Positions 24,628 through 36,312 of a stretch of DNA of 64,000 nucleotides are shown piece after piece (the first letter of the stretch is position 1; each line of letters begins with the position of its first letter). The notes below the pieces were generated by a model. The model had not been told where the DNA came from and made no database searches. It saw only the letters and a program-made list of their open reading frames with translations. Where the stretch lies: positions 174,159-238,158 of the forward strand of contig UESW01004379.1 in the NCBI GenBank assembly GCA_900491605.1. Direction: 5' to 3'. A program made the translations under genes and the position numbers. The DNA comes from Calamus simplicifolius (taxonomy: Eukaryota > Streptophyta > Magnoliopsida > Arecales > Arecaceae).

Positions 24628-24770
24628 CGCTGGCTGCTGCCAGCCAGTGCCTGGTTGGGCCGGGTGCTGGCCCAGCGCTTGGCTGAGCCAACGGCCTGGG
24701 CCAGGCGCCAGCAGGCGCTGGAGCGCTGGGCCCAGCCGGCGCTAGCCAAGTGGCTGGCCCAGCAGTTTGA
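24628..24770. other. Short GC-rich island with GGC/GCC symmetry
   Basis: About 140 bases, strongly GC-rich amid AT-rich DNA, made of recurring GCGCTGG, CCAGCGC, GGCCCAGC and GCCAGGCGCC words on both strands, so it could fold extensively. Both strands are open by composition only. I do not know its origin. It could be a piece of a retroelement LTR. Confidence 0.5.
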
Positions 24771-25869
24771 GTCTGTCACAAGTTTTATCTTCTATTTATT
24801 TTGACAAAAATATTAAGCATGACCTTGATGAAATTAGAACTTTTATCTTCTATTTATTTTGGCTTAGAATGTTACTCTTAGATGAAACCTGTTCATGAAG
24901 ATAGAGGCAGAGAGCTCAAGTTGTTGGCTAAGGTTGAACCTTCTCAGAGAAAATGGTTTCTAGTATGGCTAGGAATTGGAACTCCGAGCTAATTGAACTA
25001 AACTTTGAAAATTAAGTAGAAATCCCAAGAGTCAAAATGCTCACAAAACGATCTTGGTAGAACCTGTCCTGAAAGGATGAAACCATGGGATACAAGGGTA
25101 TTAGTAGCGCCAAAATTGTAGTTTGGGTTCATTGGGATGCCAATGGTTCTATTGGTAGGATTTTTACCGGGGTGAAACCTTGAGGTATTTGCTTTTTCAA
25201 GATCTGAGATTAAAGTCTTCCCTACAATTGTGGAGTTAAACTATAAGTCTTTAAAGAAGAGTATATCATCACATCAGTATATAGGCTTCATGATCGAGCT
25301 GTAAGGAATGATTTCTTCTTGAAATTGACGGACTTCTCAAGACCAGTAAGAGGTGACTTCAATATAATCAAAATCTAAGCAGTCAAGAGGAGCATTCTCT
25401 TAGGGCAAAGGGACAATCTGGATCTTCTTTAGCCCTGCTAGATTGATTCTTTTTTTCATTGGAATAGGGCAATATCTTCCTAGTATTTTTCCATGAGGCC
25501 TTAATTAGATAGTGCAGCTTCAGATCACATCTCATTACCCTCGATTATAATGTTCAGTTTGCGGTACCTTCACATACTAAAATTTTCAAGCTTGAAATTT
25601 GGTGGATGAATGAGAAGGGGTTTGATTCTATTGTTGGAGACTTTTTGGAGAAACTTGAGGCATTGTCAAAGTAGTGTAGCAACATAGACCGTATATCTCA
25701 AAAGAGTAGAGGCAGTACTATTGAGGAAGTGGTCTTCTTATAGAACAAACATAAGTAAAGAAATTAAATAAAAGTTGCTCCATGATAATAGTTTGCTTGG
25801 TAGAAAAGAGGAGGTGGTTGATCTATGATCGATAGAGCTCCACATCAGAAGGATACTAAAGAATTCCTT
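24771..25869 (+). pseudogene. Possible LINE (L1-type) endonuclease remnant
   Basis: The stretch has no open gene. Stop-riddled plus-strand translation shows a DFNII-like motif near 25350, an SDH motif near 25525 and FKLEIWWMNEKGF near 25590. This order resembles the end of plant L1 endonucleases and the start of the linker to reverse transcriptase. The evidence is weak and based on short motifs. Confidence 0.3.
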
Positions 25870-26362
25870 AATAGATAATAGCCGGCACCAGCCTAGTGCC
25901 AACTGCTCTCGGACACGTGTCTCTGGATGCTGCGATAACTTAGCACAGGCAACTTGGGGGATGTGAAGGAGCTGTCGCTACTGTCCGTTCGATCTGCTGC
26001 GATCGCCCTCGAGGCAGGGTTGTCCTTTTGAAATTCGCAAAAAGCGGCCGCCATCATTGCCATCATAGCGCTGATAGCGGTGTCCCTTTATTGGTCGGAG
26101 GTGGTTTGTTCCACACGCCGGACACCTGCCGAGACGGCCCAGCCTATAGCGGGAGTCCGCGTAGCTGGCAAATCGAGGCGGAACAATTTGAAACTTGACA
26201 AAACCTGGGCGAAGGCTGAATACTCGTCACTTTGCTTCAGTTATCTTCTTCCTCAGGTCCTCTGCTCCCTCTACAACCTGAGAATCGCCCCCCACCATTT
26301 CTTTCTCTAGCTTAGCCTTCTGTCCTTCCCGATATTTCCTTCTTCTTTCCCAAACTTTTGTC

Positions 26363-28561
26363 ATGGCCTCCTCGCCATCTTGGACTTCTTCTGCTCCCTC
26401 CGACAACCGTATTTCTCCCTCGAGGCTTCGTGCCTCTCCATCTCCCTCGTCTCATGGTTCTTCGATCCGAAGGACCGTCTTCCTTTGTTCCAACGACCGG
26501 TTGCTGCCAGGGCTCTTGCAAAGGGATGCTCGGCAGCGACCGGCCGGGCCCCAGCGAGGAGGCGCTAGGCGGTGGCTGGCACCTCCACGAGGTTGGGGGC
26601 GGAATCTCCGACGAAGACCACCTCCACAGTAACGAGCCAAGACTTAGCAAATATTAGGGCCCGTTACCAGGTACCCCTAGATGTCGGGCTCTTCTTCCGA
26701 CCCCGATGACAGGGTGGTCTCCTCCCAGCCCGGTAGAGTGGCCATTTATGAAATATCCCTTAGATTAGGGCTTCGTCTACCCTTTCACCCCTTTTTTATC
26801 AACCTTTTAGACTATTACTCCTTGACTCCAACTCAACTGGTTCCGAACTCCCTTCGGACCATTTGTGCCTTTCTTATCCTTTGCCACCACCTCCAAATCA
26901 CCCCCCGACTCTCCTCTTCCGTTATTTTTACACCCTCAGGCAGCAGAGGGGTTAGTGGCTATTCCAGCCCCGACCCGGTCGCGTCCTCAAGTTACTTTTC
27001 CCTTCCTCGGTCAAGGGATGGAAATCCCTTTTTTTTTTTTTGACCTTGATCAAGTCAAGTCCCAGTGGGGGGATCCCGACCTCCGACCCAACATGAACTC
27101 CACCATCCTCCCAGGAGATCAAGAAGTGCTAAGGCAACTATTGACTGCCGACATCCCCAGATATAACTTGCTTCTGTCAGAGCACAACCCCCGGTTGGTA
27201 GGCCTCACCACACAGAGCGGTGAGTAATATACGCCCTAGCACTTAGCCAAATTGCCCTTTCCTCCTTCTTCTTCTTCTCTCTTCTTTTTTTATTGACTCC
27301 GACTAATGCTGTGCAGCAATGAAGCCTCCGACTGCCATAGTCAGGAAGGCCACGGTCAAGAGGATGAGGGCCTGAGACGGCCCGAGAGAGGGGCAGCAGG
27401 CGCCGGCCCCGAAGCGTCTTACTGTGTGGGTATATTCACCGATCGAGCAGCGTGAGTCTCCACCAGTCCCGGAGGTGGATCTGACAGCTGATACCCCACC
27501 AGAAGGGGCGAGGGCCGAAGGGGCGACGACGGAGGAGCCGGCGACGATGGAGCCGGCAGCGATGGAGCCCCAGGCTCCCCACAAACCAACCTCGGCCGAA
27601 GCAGACAAGAGTTGGGGGAAGGGCCGTCAGGGGCGGCGAGTCCACCCCCCGAACAGATACCGACGAGCAGCCCACCGCGTGCCAAACTGGAGCACGTCGG
27701 AAATGCCAAGGGGAGCAGGGCTGGGCCGACCCCTCGCGGGTTCTCTTTAATAAACGACAGGCGCCGGGCTGAACAACTCATGTCCCACGTCATTCATCCC
27801 AACATTCAGGAGGAGCTTCGGAATCTGGGAGCGAATAGGTTCGTCCGGGAGGTCTTCTCAGCCCTCATCCGAGTAAGTAGCTTTTCCTTTGCCCTTGATT
27901 TAGAGCTCTTAAACAATTTGCATAGCTAACACCTTGAGCGCAGGTGACCAACTCCTTTGTGCTCGCTCGAGAGGCCATCGGCGAGGGGGAAGCTGTCACC
28001 CGCCAAGTCCAACAGGATGCCGAGGACGCCCAGGCCCGGGCCGAGGCTACGGAGAAGGCCTTGGAATTGGTAAGGGCCGAGTGCGCTGACAAAATAAAGG
28101 AGGCTGAGAGTAGAGCCGAGGCCGAGGCCAACTGACTACGGGTGGCGCTCAACCAGCTCACAGAGGCCAAGAGCGCGATTGAGGCCCGAAACCTTCATAT
28201 AGCTGACTTGAACTTGGCCATTCAGGTGGCCGATGATCAGGCGAAGTAGGCTGAGGAAGAGGTAAACACCAAGGAGGCTGAGAGGGCGGTGGCAGCCTCT
28301 CTGGCTGTGGAGAGGGAGGCTCGAGCCGTTAAGGTGGAGGCAGCCGCGGAGGCTAGGGCTGTCGCGACCGTGGAGGAGTTCAAGGCATCGAAGCACTTCA
28401 CCCACGAGCTAGTTGAAGCTAATGCGGATTTCTACGTCCAGGGGTTTGACAATGCCAAGGAGAAAGTTGCCCGAGTTTTGAACCTCCCCCAATTCATGGA
28501 CATCGAGCCGGACCAAGAGCCCGATGAGGCCTCGGATGGCGAACCCGCGGCTGGACCTTGA
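26363..28561 (+). pseudogene. Antisense ORF (aORF) of the Gypsy element, PF04195-like
   Basis: Plus strand, opposite to gag-pol. The first conserved block (about 26680-26890) reads GRVAIYEISLRLGLRLPFHP followed by a TPTQLVPNSLRTICAFLIL-like stretch, which is typical of the plant 'putative gypsy type transposon' family. Exons with GT-AG introns are suggested at about 27221-27317 and 27871-27943 (GTAAGT ... GCGCAG). The last part (27944-28561) is Ala/Glu-rich, predicted coiled coil, with two in-frame stops, and ends DEASDGEPAAGP. Upstream DNA (26080-26360) may hold its own promoter. The function in the element is unknown. Coiled-coil and helix-rich content suggests a binding protein, not an enzyme. 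Confidence 0.75.
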
Positions 28562-28859
28562 TTTTGTTCTTTTACTTTACTTTTTTTTTGTATCAAGCCC
28601 GACTCAATCAGCATTTTGTAAACACTTCATTAATGAAACTATTTTTATTCAATAACGTCTCATTTTCGAGCCCTTGGGTTGCCGATGTGGGACCCCTAGG
28701 GGCTTCATCGGCACCGAGGGGCAGCTTCTCCCCACTCACGAGCAACTTAGCCATATAGGACCGAACCTTTAGGAGCGCCAAGGTCGAGACTGGGACTGCA
28801 TCTGCCCCAAGGATCCAGACCTCCGGGGACTGATAGAACATCAGCCTCGGAGTGCCGAG

Positions 28860-29855
28860 GGAATGGGCTTTTTGAATCCGATGATACATCGGGTCTTCAC
28901 TGCCAATGGTACATTGGGCTTTTTGTTGAGAGCCGATGGTACATTGGTCTGCCAATGGTACACTGGGCTTTCCATGCCGAGCTGGCCGCGGTCTTTTTGA
29001 ATCCGATGGTACATCGGGTCTTCGTTGCCAATGGTACATTGGGCTTTTTGTTGAGAGCCGATGGTACATCGGTCTGCCAGTGGTACACTGGGCTTTTCAT
29101 GCCGAGCTGGCCTCGGGCTTTTTGAATCTGATGGTACATCGGGTCTTCGTTGCCAATGGTACATTGAGCTTTTTGTTGAGAGCCGATGGTACATCGATCT
29201 GCCAGTGGTACACTGGGCTTTTCATGCCGAGCTGGCCTCGGGCTTTTTTGAATCCGATGGTACATCGGGTCTTCGATGTCAATGGTACATTGGGCTTTTT
29301 TGAATCCAATGGTACATCAGGTCTTCATTGCTAATGGTATATTGGGCTTTTTATTGAGAGCCGATGGTACATCGGTCTGCCAATGGTACATTGGGCTTTT
29401 CATGCCGAGCTGGCCTCGGGCTTTTTGAATCCGATGGTACATCGGGTCTTCATTGTCAATGGTACATTGGCTTTTTGTTGAGAGTCGATGGTACATCGGT
29501 CTGCCAGTGGTACACTGGGCTTTCCATGCCAAGCTGGCCTTGGGCTTTTTGAATCCGATGGTACATCGAGTCTTCGATGCCAATGGTACATTGGGCTTTT
29601 TTGAATCCGATGGTACATTGGGTCTTCATTGCCAATGGTACATTGGGCTTTTTGTTGAGAGCCGATGGTACATCGGTCTGCCAATGGTACACTGGGCTTT
29701 CCATGCCGAGCTGGCCTCGGGCTTTTTGAATCCGATAGCACATCGGATCTTCGTTGCCAATGGTACATTGGGCTTTTTGTTAAGAGCCGATGGTACATCG
29801 GTCTGCCAATGGTACACTGGGCTTTCCATGCCGAGCTGGCCTCGGTTTTCTTGTT
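28860..29855. repeat. Gypsy spacer repeat array, 125-bp unit with hairpins
   Basis: About seven to eight units. Landmark CATGCCGAGCTGG occurs near 28973, 29098, 29223, 29401, 29525, 29702 and 29828, so spacing is about 125 with two longer 177-bp intervals caused by an extra 52-bp subunit. Each unit holds three 15-base hairpins of the form arm-GTA-arm: CCGATG/CATCGG, CCAATG/CATTGG and CCAGTG/CACTGG. The array lies between the integrase end and the aORF end. Confidence 0.93.
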
Positions 29856-30086
29856 GAGGAGCTGAGATGCTTAAACTCCTTTTTATTAATTTCAAGTGCG
29901 GGGCAAGGGCCCCAAAAGAATACAAGCGTGAAATTTATGTAAAGAAAAGGGTACGTTACTGATAATACCGACGGAGGATGTTGGCATTCCATGTCTGCGG
30001 GAGCGGCTTTCCGTCTAGCTCCTCTTTTTTGTACACTCCATGGTGGAGCGCCTCATTGATCCGGTATGGCGCTTCCCAGTTCGGTG

Positions 30087-31030
30087 TTAGTTTGCCTCCT
30101 TCCATGGTTTTGAGACTTTGGCCCGCTGGAGGACTAGATCTTCCGGCAAGAAGGTTCTAGGGCGAATGTGAGTGTTGTAATACCTGGCCGTCCGCTGTCG
30201 GTAGGCTGCCATCCGGAGTCGCGCTCGGTCCCGCACCTCCTCCACCAGGTCAAGGTTGGCCTGCAACTGGCTCGGGTTGTCTTCCTCACTGTAGGCTTCC
30301 ACTCTGGGGCTCAGGGTGCCGATCTCCACAGGAATGATGGCCTCGGATCTAAAGACGAGGCTGAAGGGGGTCTCTCCGGTGGGGACTCGTGGTATTGTGT
30401 GTTAGCCCATAGCACGTTGGGAAGCTCCTCCACCCAGCACCCTTTGTAGTCATCAAGCCGAGCTCTTAGTCCTTGGAGGATAATGCAGTTGGTCACCTCG
30501 GCCGCACCATTGGTCTGAGGGTGGCCTAACGAGGTGAATCGCTGAAGGATGCCTAGCTCGGCGCAGAATCCTCGGAAGGATGCATTGTCGAACTGCCGGC
30601 CGTTGTTGGTGATTAGGGTATGTGGGAGCCCGAACTGGCATATTATAGACTTTCAAAAGAAGGACCTCACTTTACTCTCAGTGATCTTGGCAAGCGCCTC
30701 AGCCTCAATCCATTTGGTGAAGTGGTCGAGCCACCAGCAGGAACTTGCGCTGATCGGAGGCTGAAGGGAATGGCCCCAAGATGTCCATACCCCACTGGGC
30801 AAAAGGCCAAGGTGCCTCTAGGGGGTCAGCTGAGACGTCGACTGCCGCTGGATGTTGGCATGGCACTGGCAGCTATCACACTTCTTGACAAGCTCGGCCG
30901 CATCTTCCCTCATGGTTAGCTAATAATACCCATGCCACAGGGCCTTGTACGCTAGGGCTTTGCCCCCCAGATGACTCCCGTATATGCCTTCATGGATTTC
31001 TCGCATGATGTAATCAGCTTCAATAGGCCC
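30087..31030 (-). pseudogene. Gypsy integrase, broken
   Basis: Minus strand. An HHCC-type zinc finger (HEGIYGSHLGGK ... VKKCDSCQ) is near 31000-30860. The catalytic core follows with LDHFTKWIEAEAL and then LITNNGRQFDN, in which the usual Asp before Asn-Gly is Asn. The later Glu in HPQTNGAAEVTN is kept. The C-terminal part (YYNTHIRPRTFLPEDLVLQ) ends near 30087. Multiple frame changes are present, so no full protein can be made. It would have joined element DNA to the host. Confidence 0.8.
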
Positions 31031-31094
31031 GATGCACTTGAGGACCGCGTATGAGAACGATCTTCGGTAGAGCTTCCGTCCATCATCAGGAACC

Positions 31095-31660
31095 TCAGGG
31101 CACGTCGCCTGAGTAGTCTGGCCTCAGCTGGGTCTTCAAGAGGGTGCCATCGGTCAAGTATCGGATGTAGGCATCCATCCAGGAGGGCTCCTGCTCAACC
31201 GGCAGTGCTTCTTCCACTGCCGCTTCAATGCTTGGGACTTGCAGATGCTCCACGTACATCCTTTCCAAGGTCCCGTCGGCTAAAGTGGCCAAGCGGGACA
31301 ACACATCAGCCCTGGCATTTTTCGTCCGAGGAATGTAGCTAACGTGGAAATATGCAAATTGAGAGGCTTGAGACTGCACCTTGCTTAGGTAGCGAGACAT
31401 GGTCAGGTCTCTAGCCTCGTACTCCCCAGCGACTTGCTTGAAGACAATCTGAGAGTCTGTGAAGGCCCTCAGATGCTCCGCACCGAGCTCCTTGGCTAGC
31501 TTCATCCCTCCCAGCAAGGCTTCATATTCCGTTTGGTTGTTGGTGGCTGGGAATAAAAATCGGAGGGCATACTCTACACCTCCCCCTCGGGACTCGCAAG
31601 AATAAGTCCAGCTCCACTCCCTTAAGAATTTACCACTCCATCCACATGAAGGATCCAGTC
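31095..31660 (-). pseudogene. Second RNase H domain (archaeal-like, aRNH) of the Gypsy element
   Basis: Minus-strand open stretch with the acidic residues of an RNase H in order: NNQTEYEALLGGMKLAKELG, then AFTDSQIV, then KNARADVLSRLA. It follows the ordinary reverse transcriptase/RNase H pair. Such a second, extra RNase H is known from the Tat lineage of plant Gypsy elements. This is one of the better preserved parts of the element. Confidence 0.75.
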
Positions 31661-32990
31661 TTCCTTCTCCACCCCCTCGGCCGTAGGGGACTCCATGTGC
31701 ATCTCTGAGTGCAACTCCTCCGGATGCTCCTTTGCCCAAGTGCACTCGATCAGAAAGTCGGCTAACATCTGGGACTTCATTGCAGGCTTTGGCCGAATGG
31801 ATAAATCAAACTCCCCTAACTTGATGGCCCATTTGGCCAGCCGACCAGAAGTGTTAGGACGGGACAAATAGTCCAAAGTGGTTGGTCCGTGAGTACTACG
31901 ATCGGATGAGCTTGGAAGTAGGGTCGAAAGCGCTGAGCTGAGACCACCAGGCGAAGATGATCTTCTCAGTCTTAGAGTATCTCGTCTCGGCACCATGAAG
32001 CACTTTACTGGTGTAGTAGACCGGATTTTGCACCCCGTCGGCATCCATGCGGACAAGCACGGAGCTGATGGCCTCGGGGAAAGCTGCTAGATACAAAAAA
32101 AGTTCCTTTCCGCTCCTCGGCTTAGATAGTAGTGGAGGAGTAGATAGAAATTTCTTCAACTCCTCGAAAGCTTCCTGACACTCCTTCGTCCACTCTAAGC
32201 TATTGACCTTGCACGCGCCTTAAAGAAGGGCAGACACCGCTATGCCGACCTTGACATGAAGCGGCTCAGGCTGCCACACTTTCGGTTAGACGCTGCACCT
32301 CCCTCTTATTAGCTGGGGGCCTCATATCTAAGATGGCTCGGATTTTGTCTGGGTTGGCTTCAATTCCTCGCTGCGTCACCATGAAGCCCAGGAACTTGCC
32401 CGCCGCAACCCCGAAGGCGCACTTGCAGAGGTTCAGCCTCATTCGGTACCGGTGCAGGTTGGCGAAGGTCTTCGTAAGGTCGGCAACATGGTCCGTGGCA
32501 TGGGTGCTCTTGGTCAGCATGTCATCCATATATACCTCCATGTTGCATCCGATCTGGTCATCGAAGACCTTGTTCATCAACCTTTGGTAGGTGGCCCCTG
32601 CATTCTTCAACCCGAATGGCATCACCTTGTAGCAGTATATCCCCTTCTCGGTGACAAAGGAGGTCGCCTCTTCATCAGCTGGGTTCATCCTGATCTGATT
32701 ATACCTCAAGAATGTGTCCTTGAAGCTGAGGGTCTCATGGCCGGACGTAGCATCTACCAGCTGGTCGATCCGAGGCAGCGGGAAGCTATCCTTGGGGCAC
32801 GCCTTGTTGAGGCCGGTGAAGTCCATGCACATCCTCCAACTCCCACTGGCCTTGCGGACCATTACAATATTTGCCAGCCAATCGAGGTAGTGCACCTCAC
32901 GAATGTGTCCAGCCGTCGTCAACTTACGCACCTCTTCATCTATAGCCTTCTATCTGTCTGGAGCAAAGCTCCTCTTCTTTTACCAAACAG
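31661..32990 (-). pseudogene. Gypsy reverse transcriptase and first RNase H
   Basis: Minus strand. Reverse transcriptase at 32931-32266 shows NIVMVRKASGSWRMCMDF, FPLPRIDQLVDA, VMPFGLKNAGATYQRLMN and the catalytic YMDDM. Stretches at 32159-31896 and 32056-31622 read RNase H pieces such as ELFLYLAAFPEAISSVLV and FMVPRRDTLR, with frame changes near 32200 and 31900. These enzymes would copy the element RNA into DNA. Confidence 0.85.
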
Positions 32991-33709
32991 ATCGGCACTC
33001 CGGCTTGATGTTGAGTTGCTGGGTAATCACTTACTCCGGAATGCCTGGCATGTCGGATGCCGACCAGGCAAAGATATCGGCATTGGCTCACAGGAAAGTA
33101 AGGAGATGGCTGCGAGCCTCCTCCGGAAGCAGAGCCCCTATTTGAATGGCCTGCGCCGGGTCCTCCCCCAGGTGGAAGGACAGCATATGCTCGACCGGCT
33201 CTCCCCTCCTCTTCGAGTCTCGGGGGTCCAGCGCTTCTGGTGCAGGTGTGGGCATCACCCCTGAGGGCTAGGGGCCATGTGGCACACAGTGGCGGTGGGT
33301 TCTGCTCCCCGTGCATCTCCCCGACCCCTTCGCTGGTTGGGAATCTCACTAGGAGCCTTTTGGTGGAGATTACGACATCCAAGAGGTTAAGTCCGGGCCT
33401 TCCGAGTATGGCATTGTAGGCGAGAGGCATCCGAACCACCAGGAAGCTCATGACAACTGTGCTTTGATGCGAGGCCGTGCCAGCTGTGACAGGAAGAGTG
33501 ATCTCCCCCTTGACCTTCACGGAATCTCCAGTGAACCCCATCAGGCAAGTGGTAACAGGCCGAAGTAGGTCGGGTGACAAGTTCATACGAACAAAAGTAT
33601 CATAATTCAAAACATCCACCGAGCTCCCACTATCAACCAGAATTCTTTTTACAGGATGCTTAGCTATCGTCATAGACACAACGACGCTATCATCATTTTT
33701 ATTGACCAC
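32991..33709 (-). pseudogene. Gypsy protease region
   Basis: Minus strand. An aspartic protease signature appears as VKRILVDSGSSVDVLNYDTF near 33640, then MPLALNAILGRPGL-like sequence near 33410 (here MPLAYNAILGRPGL) and a linker to reverse transcriptase. The frame is open for about 140 residues and then becomes Pro/Gly-rich with shifts. Confidence 0.8.
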
Positions 33710-33837
33710 CCCCTCTAAGTTTCTTTTAGAAAAAGGGATTACAGAATCTAACTCTCCCTCCTCCCTTGGCCTCTTGGGTGGGCTGCCTGCCCCTCAGAAA
33801 ATTATTGCCACCATCTTCTCGGTTGGAGCATTGTCGA

Positions 33838-35220
33838 TCATCGATGGCGGCGGTGCTGATGGGTCAGGAGCCCCAGGTTGTTCCTCTGAACGAACTTCCC
33901 CATGTGGCCACGCTGGATAAGGTCCTCTATCACCTTCTTCAGCTGGTGACAGTCGTCAGTGTCGTGGCCATGGTTCCGATGGTAGCGGCAGTAGAGGCTC
34001 TTATTGCGGGGGATTTTCGGATTCATTGGAGGAGGGCGCTGAAGATAGGGCTCGCCCTCAATCTCGAGTAGGATGTGCGATATTGGGGCGAGCAGAGGAG
34101 TGTAGGGCCTGTCTCTTGGTGCAGAAGCTCGGGGATGGTTGTCTTGTCGGCGAGGAGGCTCAAGCCTTCTGGGTTGAACTTTAGCAGACTCTGGATGAGC
34201 CGGCTTCTTGGTGGTGCTTTCGCTAGCCTCGCGCCGGGAGGAGTCAGCCTCTTCAGCACGGATGTACTTTTGGGCCCAGCTCAGGAGCTTGGCATAGAGC
34301 CAGGTGGCTTCTTGTCGAGGGAGTATGCGAAGCGGGAGGGGCGGAGCCCTCGCTTTAAGGCCAAGGTGGCTACCGAATCCTCGAGGTTGTAGACCTCCAG
34401 CCTGCCTCCTTAAATCGAGCGACGTAGTCCCACAGGGACTCGCCACTCTTCTGCTGGACGAAGAAGAGGCTGTCTGCCACCCTTGGAATCTTCCGACAGG
34501 CATCAAAATGGGCTAGGAAGGCCCTCTCCAGCTAGCGGAAGGAGTCGATACTCCGCGGCGGCAGGCAAGAGTACCAAGCTCGAGCAGCTTTCTTCAAAAT
34601 GGCGGGGAAGGTGATGCATAGAAGCAAATCGGTTTCCCCCTGGACCTGCATAAGGACCTTGTAACTTTCTAAATGGTCCAAGGGGTCCATGGTCCCGTCA
34701 TACGGGTCCAGCTGAGGAAGGCGGAACCGGGTTGAGATCGGCTCCTCCATGATCCGACGGGATAGCGGTGGCCGGCTGTCGTAGTCCGCCTCTAGTGGGT
34801 TGGTGATCCGATGGCTGAGCTCCTCCAACCGCTGATTGTACTCATTGAGCCGACGCTCAGATCGGTGGGCTATTCTGCCGTCGAAGGACTCCTCCCTCAA
34901 AGAATTCGAGGAGGGGGATGAGTGGCGGCGATGCTGACGAAGGCGCTCCGCCTCCCTCCCATGCTGCCGCTTGGGAGATGCACTAGCACAGAGAGAGGGT
35001 GACCGGGGCCTCTTGGAGGCTTCACGGCGGTGAGGCTTGGGTGAAACGCGGCGATGGCAAGCTTCTCGGGCAGGAGACCTCCTTTGAAAAGAGTGCTGGC
35101 TAGGTTGGATGACTCCGGGCACCGATGGGAGGGGCTCCGGCTGCTGTGTAGCCACCACTTGATGTTGTAGGCCTTGAACCATTGTTGCCAAAGATTGGAC
35201 TTGCACGGCGAGGGCGGCAA
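33838..35220 (-). pseudogene. Gypsy gag, broken
   Basis: Minus strand. The N-terminal part has a basic, Arg/Ser-rich stretch, then the conserved gag core FRLPQLDPYDGTMDPLDHL and AARAWYSCLPPRSIDSF. A stop falls after RSIDSFR and the frame shifts near 34400-34500. It ends with YCRYHRNHGHDTDDCHQLKK near 33960, a zinc-knuckle-like region. It encodes the particle protein. Confidence 0.82.
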
Positions 35221-35824
35221 GCCGGTCTTCTTAAAGCTGCTGCGGTGGTGGTGGTGCAGGAGCGTCAGCTAGGGGAGCTGAGGGGCGAATCAGCCCCTTG
35301 ACGCTGCCCCCCAGGACGACTCGTGGAGACCTCTCACGCACGAGTCATCACCATCGCTTGAGAGCTCAGGAAAAAGTTGTTGTCGCTGACAAGTTCAAAG
35401 ATTTTCTCTTCTCCCTCCTTCCTGGTGCGCTAATTTGTTGATGCCGAGTCACCTTCCTTGAACGCTAGGGAAATGGAGGTCCTCCTCACCGGACTCCTCC
35501 ACGGAGACCGGATGTTCCGATAGGGACCCTCTGACGCTTAAGTCAGTCACTCGGGAACAGACAAGAGTTAGCTATCAGAAGAAAGCTAGAGAGTTAGGGT
35601 TCAGAATCCTTCCCTCCTCGCAAGTGCGGGCTTTTATACCTGTTCAAAGATCTCCCCCTTTCCATGCTTTCAGAAGGTTACCGATTTCAAGATATCCCCA
35701 TTCGATAATGGACAAAAAGGAGGGGCTGATAGTGATGGGCCGTATCGTTACTGTGCGCCAGAGGTATCCTGCTTGATTTGCCACCCGCCAGTATGGCCTT
35801 ACAAGTGTCGGGCGGCCGCGACCG

Positions 35825-36045
35825 CATTAGGTGCGCGCCGTTAAGAGGTATGGCCGCATTGAGCCGCAAGCGAGTGGTGTGTCGTACGCCATAATAGGGT
35901 ATGACCATATGTAGTCACAGATGAATGGTGGGCCACACGCCATAATGGGGTATGGCCACGCATTGTTATGGACGCGTGGTGGACCATACGCCTTAATGAG
36001 GCATGGCGACGCACCGTAACAGGCGAGTAGTGGGCCACGTGGGCG
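35825..36045. repeat. LTR minisatellite 1, about 55-bp unit
   Basis: About four diverged units carrying GTATGGCC or GCATGGCG, a purine-rich middle and GTGGGCCACACGCC-like ends. Confidence 0.75.
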
Positions 36046-36137
36046 TGCTAGATGGCCCGTTGCTATAAGCTACTAGTCCCAAGGACCAAACCATGATGGA
36101 TGCCCAAGGCCGAGGCTGAAGCTCGGGGCTGAAGGAG

Positions 36138-36262
36138 ACCGAAGCGGGCCTCGGAGGTTGAATGATGCCTCGGAGGCCGAAGTGGGCCTCGGAGGTTGAA
36201 TGGTGCCTCGGAGGCCGAAGCGGGCCTCGGAGGTTGAATGATGCCTCGGAGGCCGAAGCGGG
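36138..36262. repeat. LTR minisatellite 2, about 42-bp unit
   Basis: Three units alternating GCCTCGGAGGTTGAATG and GCCTCGGAGGCCGAAG. Confidence 0.9.
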
Positions 36263-36312
36263 ACGCCATCTCCTTTACCATCAACCCTGATGGTACTGGA
36301 TCAGCCATATCA

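Larger units (their letters stand above)
25870..36312 (-). mobile_element. Tat-type Gypsy retrotransposon with antisense ORF
   Basis: GC-rich minus-strand element. From right to left it has a 5' LTR (35439-36312), gag, protease, reverse transcriptase, RNase H, a second RNase H, integrase, a tandem-repeat spacer, and then a plus-strand gene of the 'putative gypsy type transposon' family (PF04195). Two RNase H domains plus an antisense ORF downstream of pol are known marks of the Tat lineage. No 3' LTR or matching target duplication is visible on the left, where the GC-rich DNA ends near 25870. Many stops and shifts make it inactive. Confidence 0.85.
35439..36312 (-). repeat. Gypsy 5' LTR (874 bp)
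   Basis: On the minus strand it begins TGATATGGCTGATCC and ends GGTGACTCGGCATCA, giving TG...CA ends, followed by ACAAATTAGCGCACCAGG where the primer binding site should be. It contains two minisatellites. No partner LTR was found on the left side of the element. Confidence 0.72.

Noticed and set aside
24552..24804. Open frames across the GC island on both strands
   Set aside because: They are open only because stop codons are rare in GC-rich repeats.
26312..26650. Minus-strand frames opposite the antisense ORF start
   Set aside because: Shadow frames of the Pro/Ser-rich plus-strand sequence. No gypsy protein similarity.
28608..29925. Many overlapping open frames on both strands
   Set aside because: They arise from the 125-bp repeat array and appear equally on both strands. 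No coding signal.
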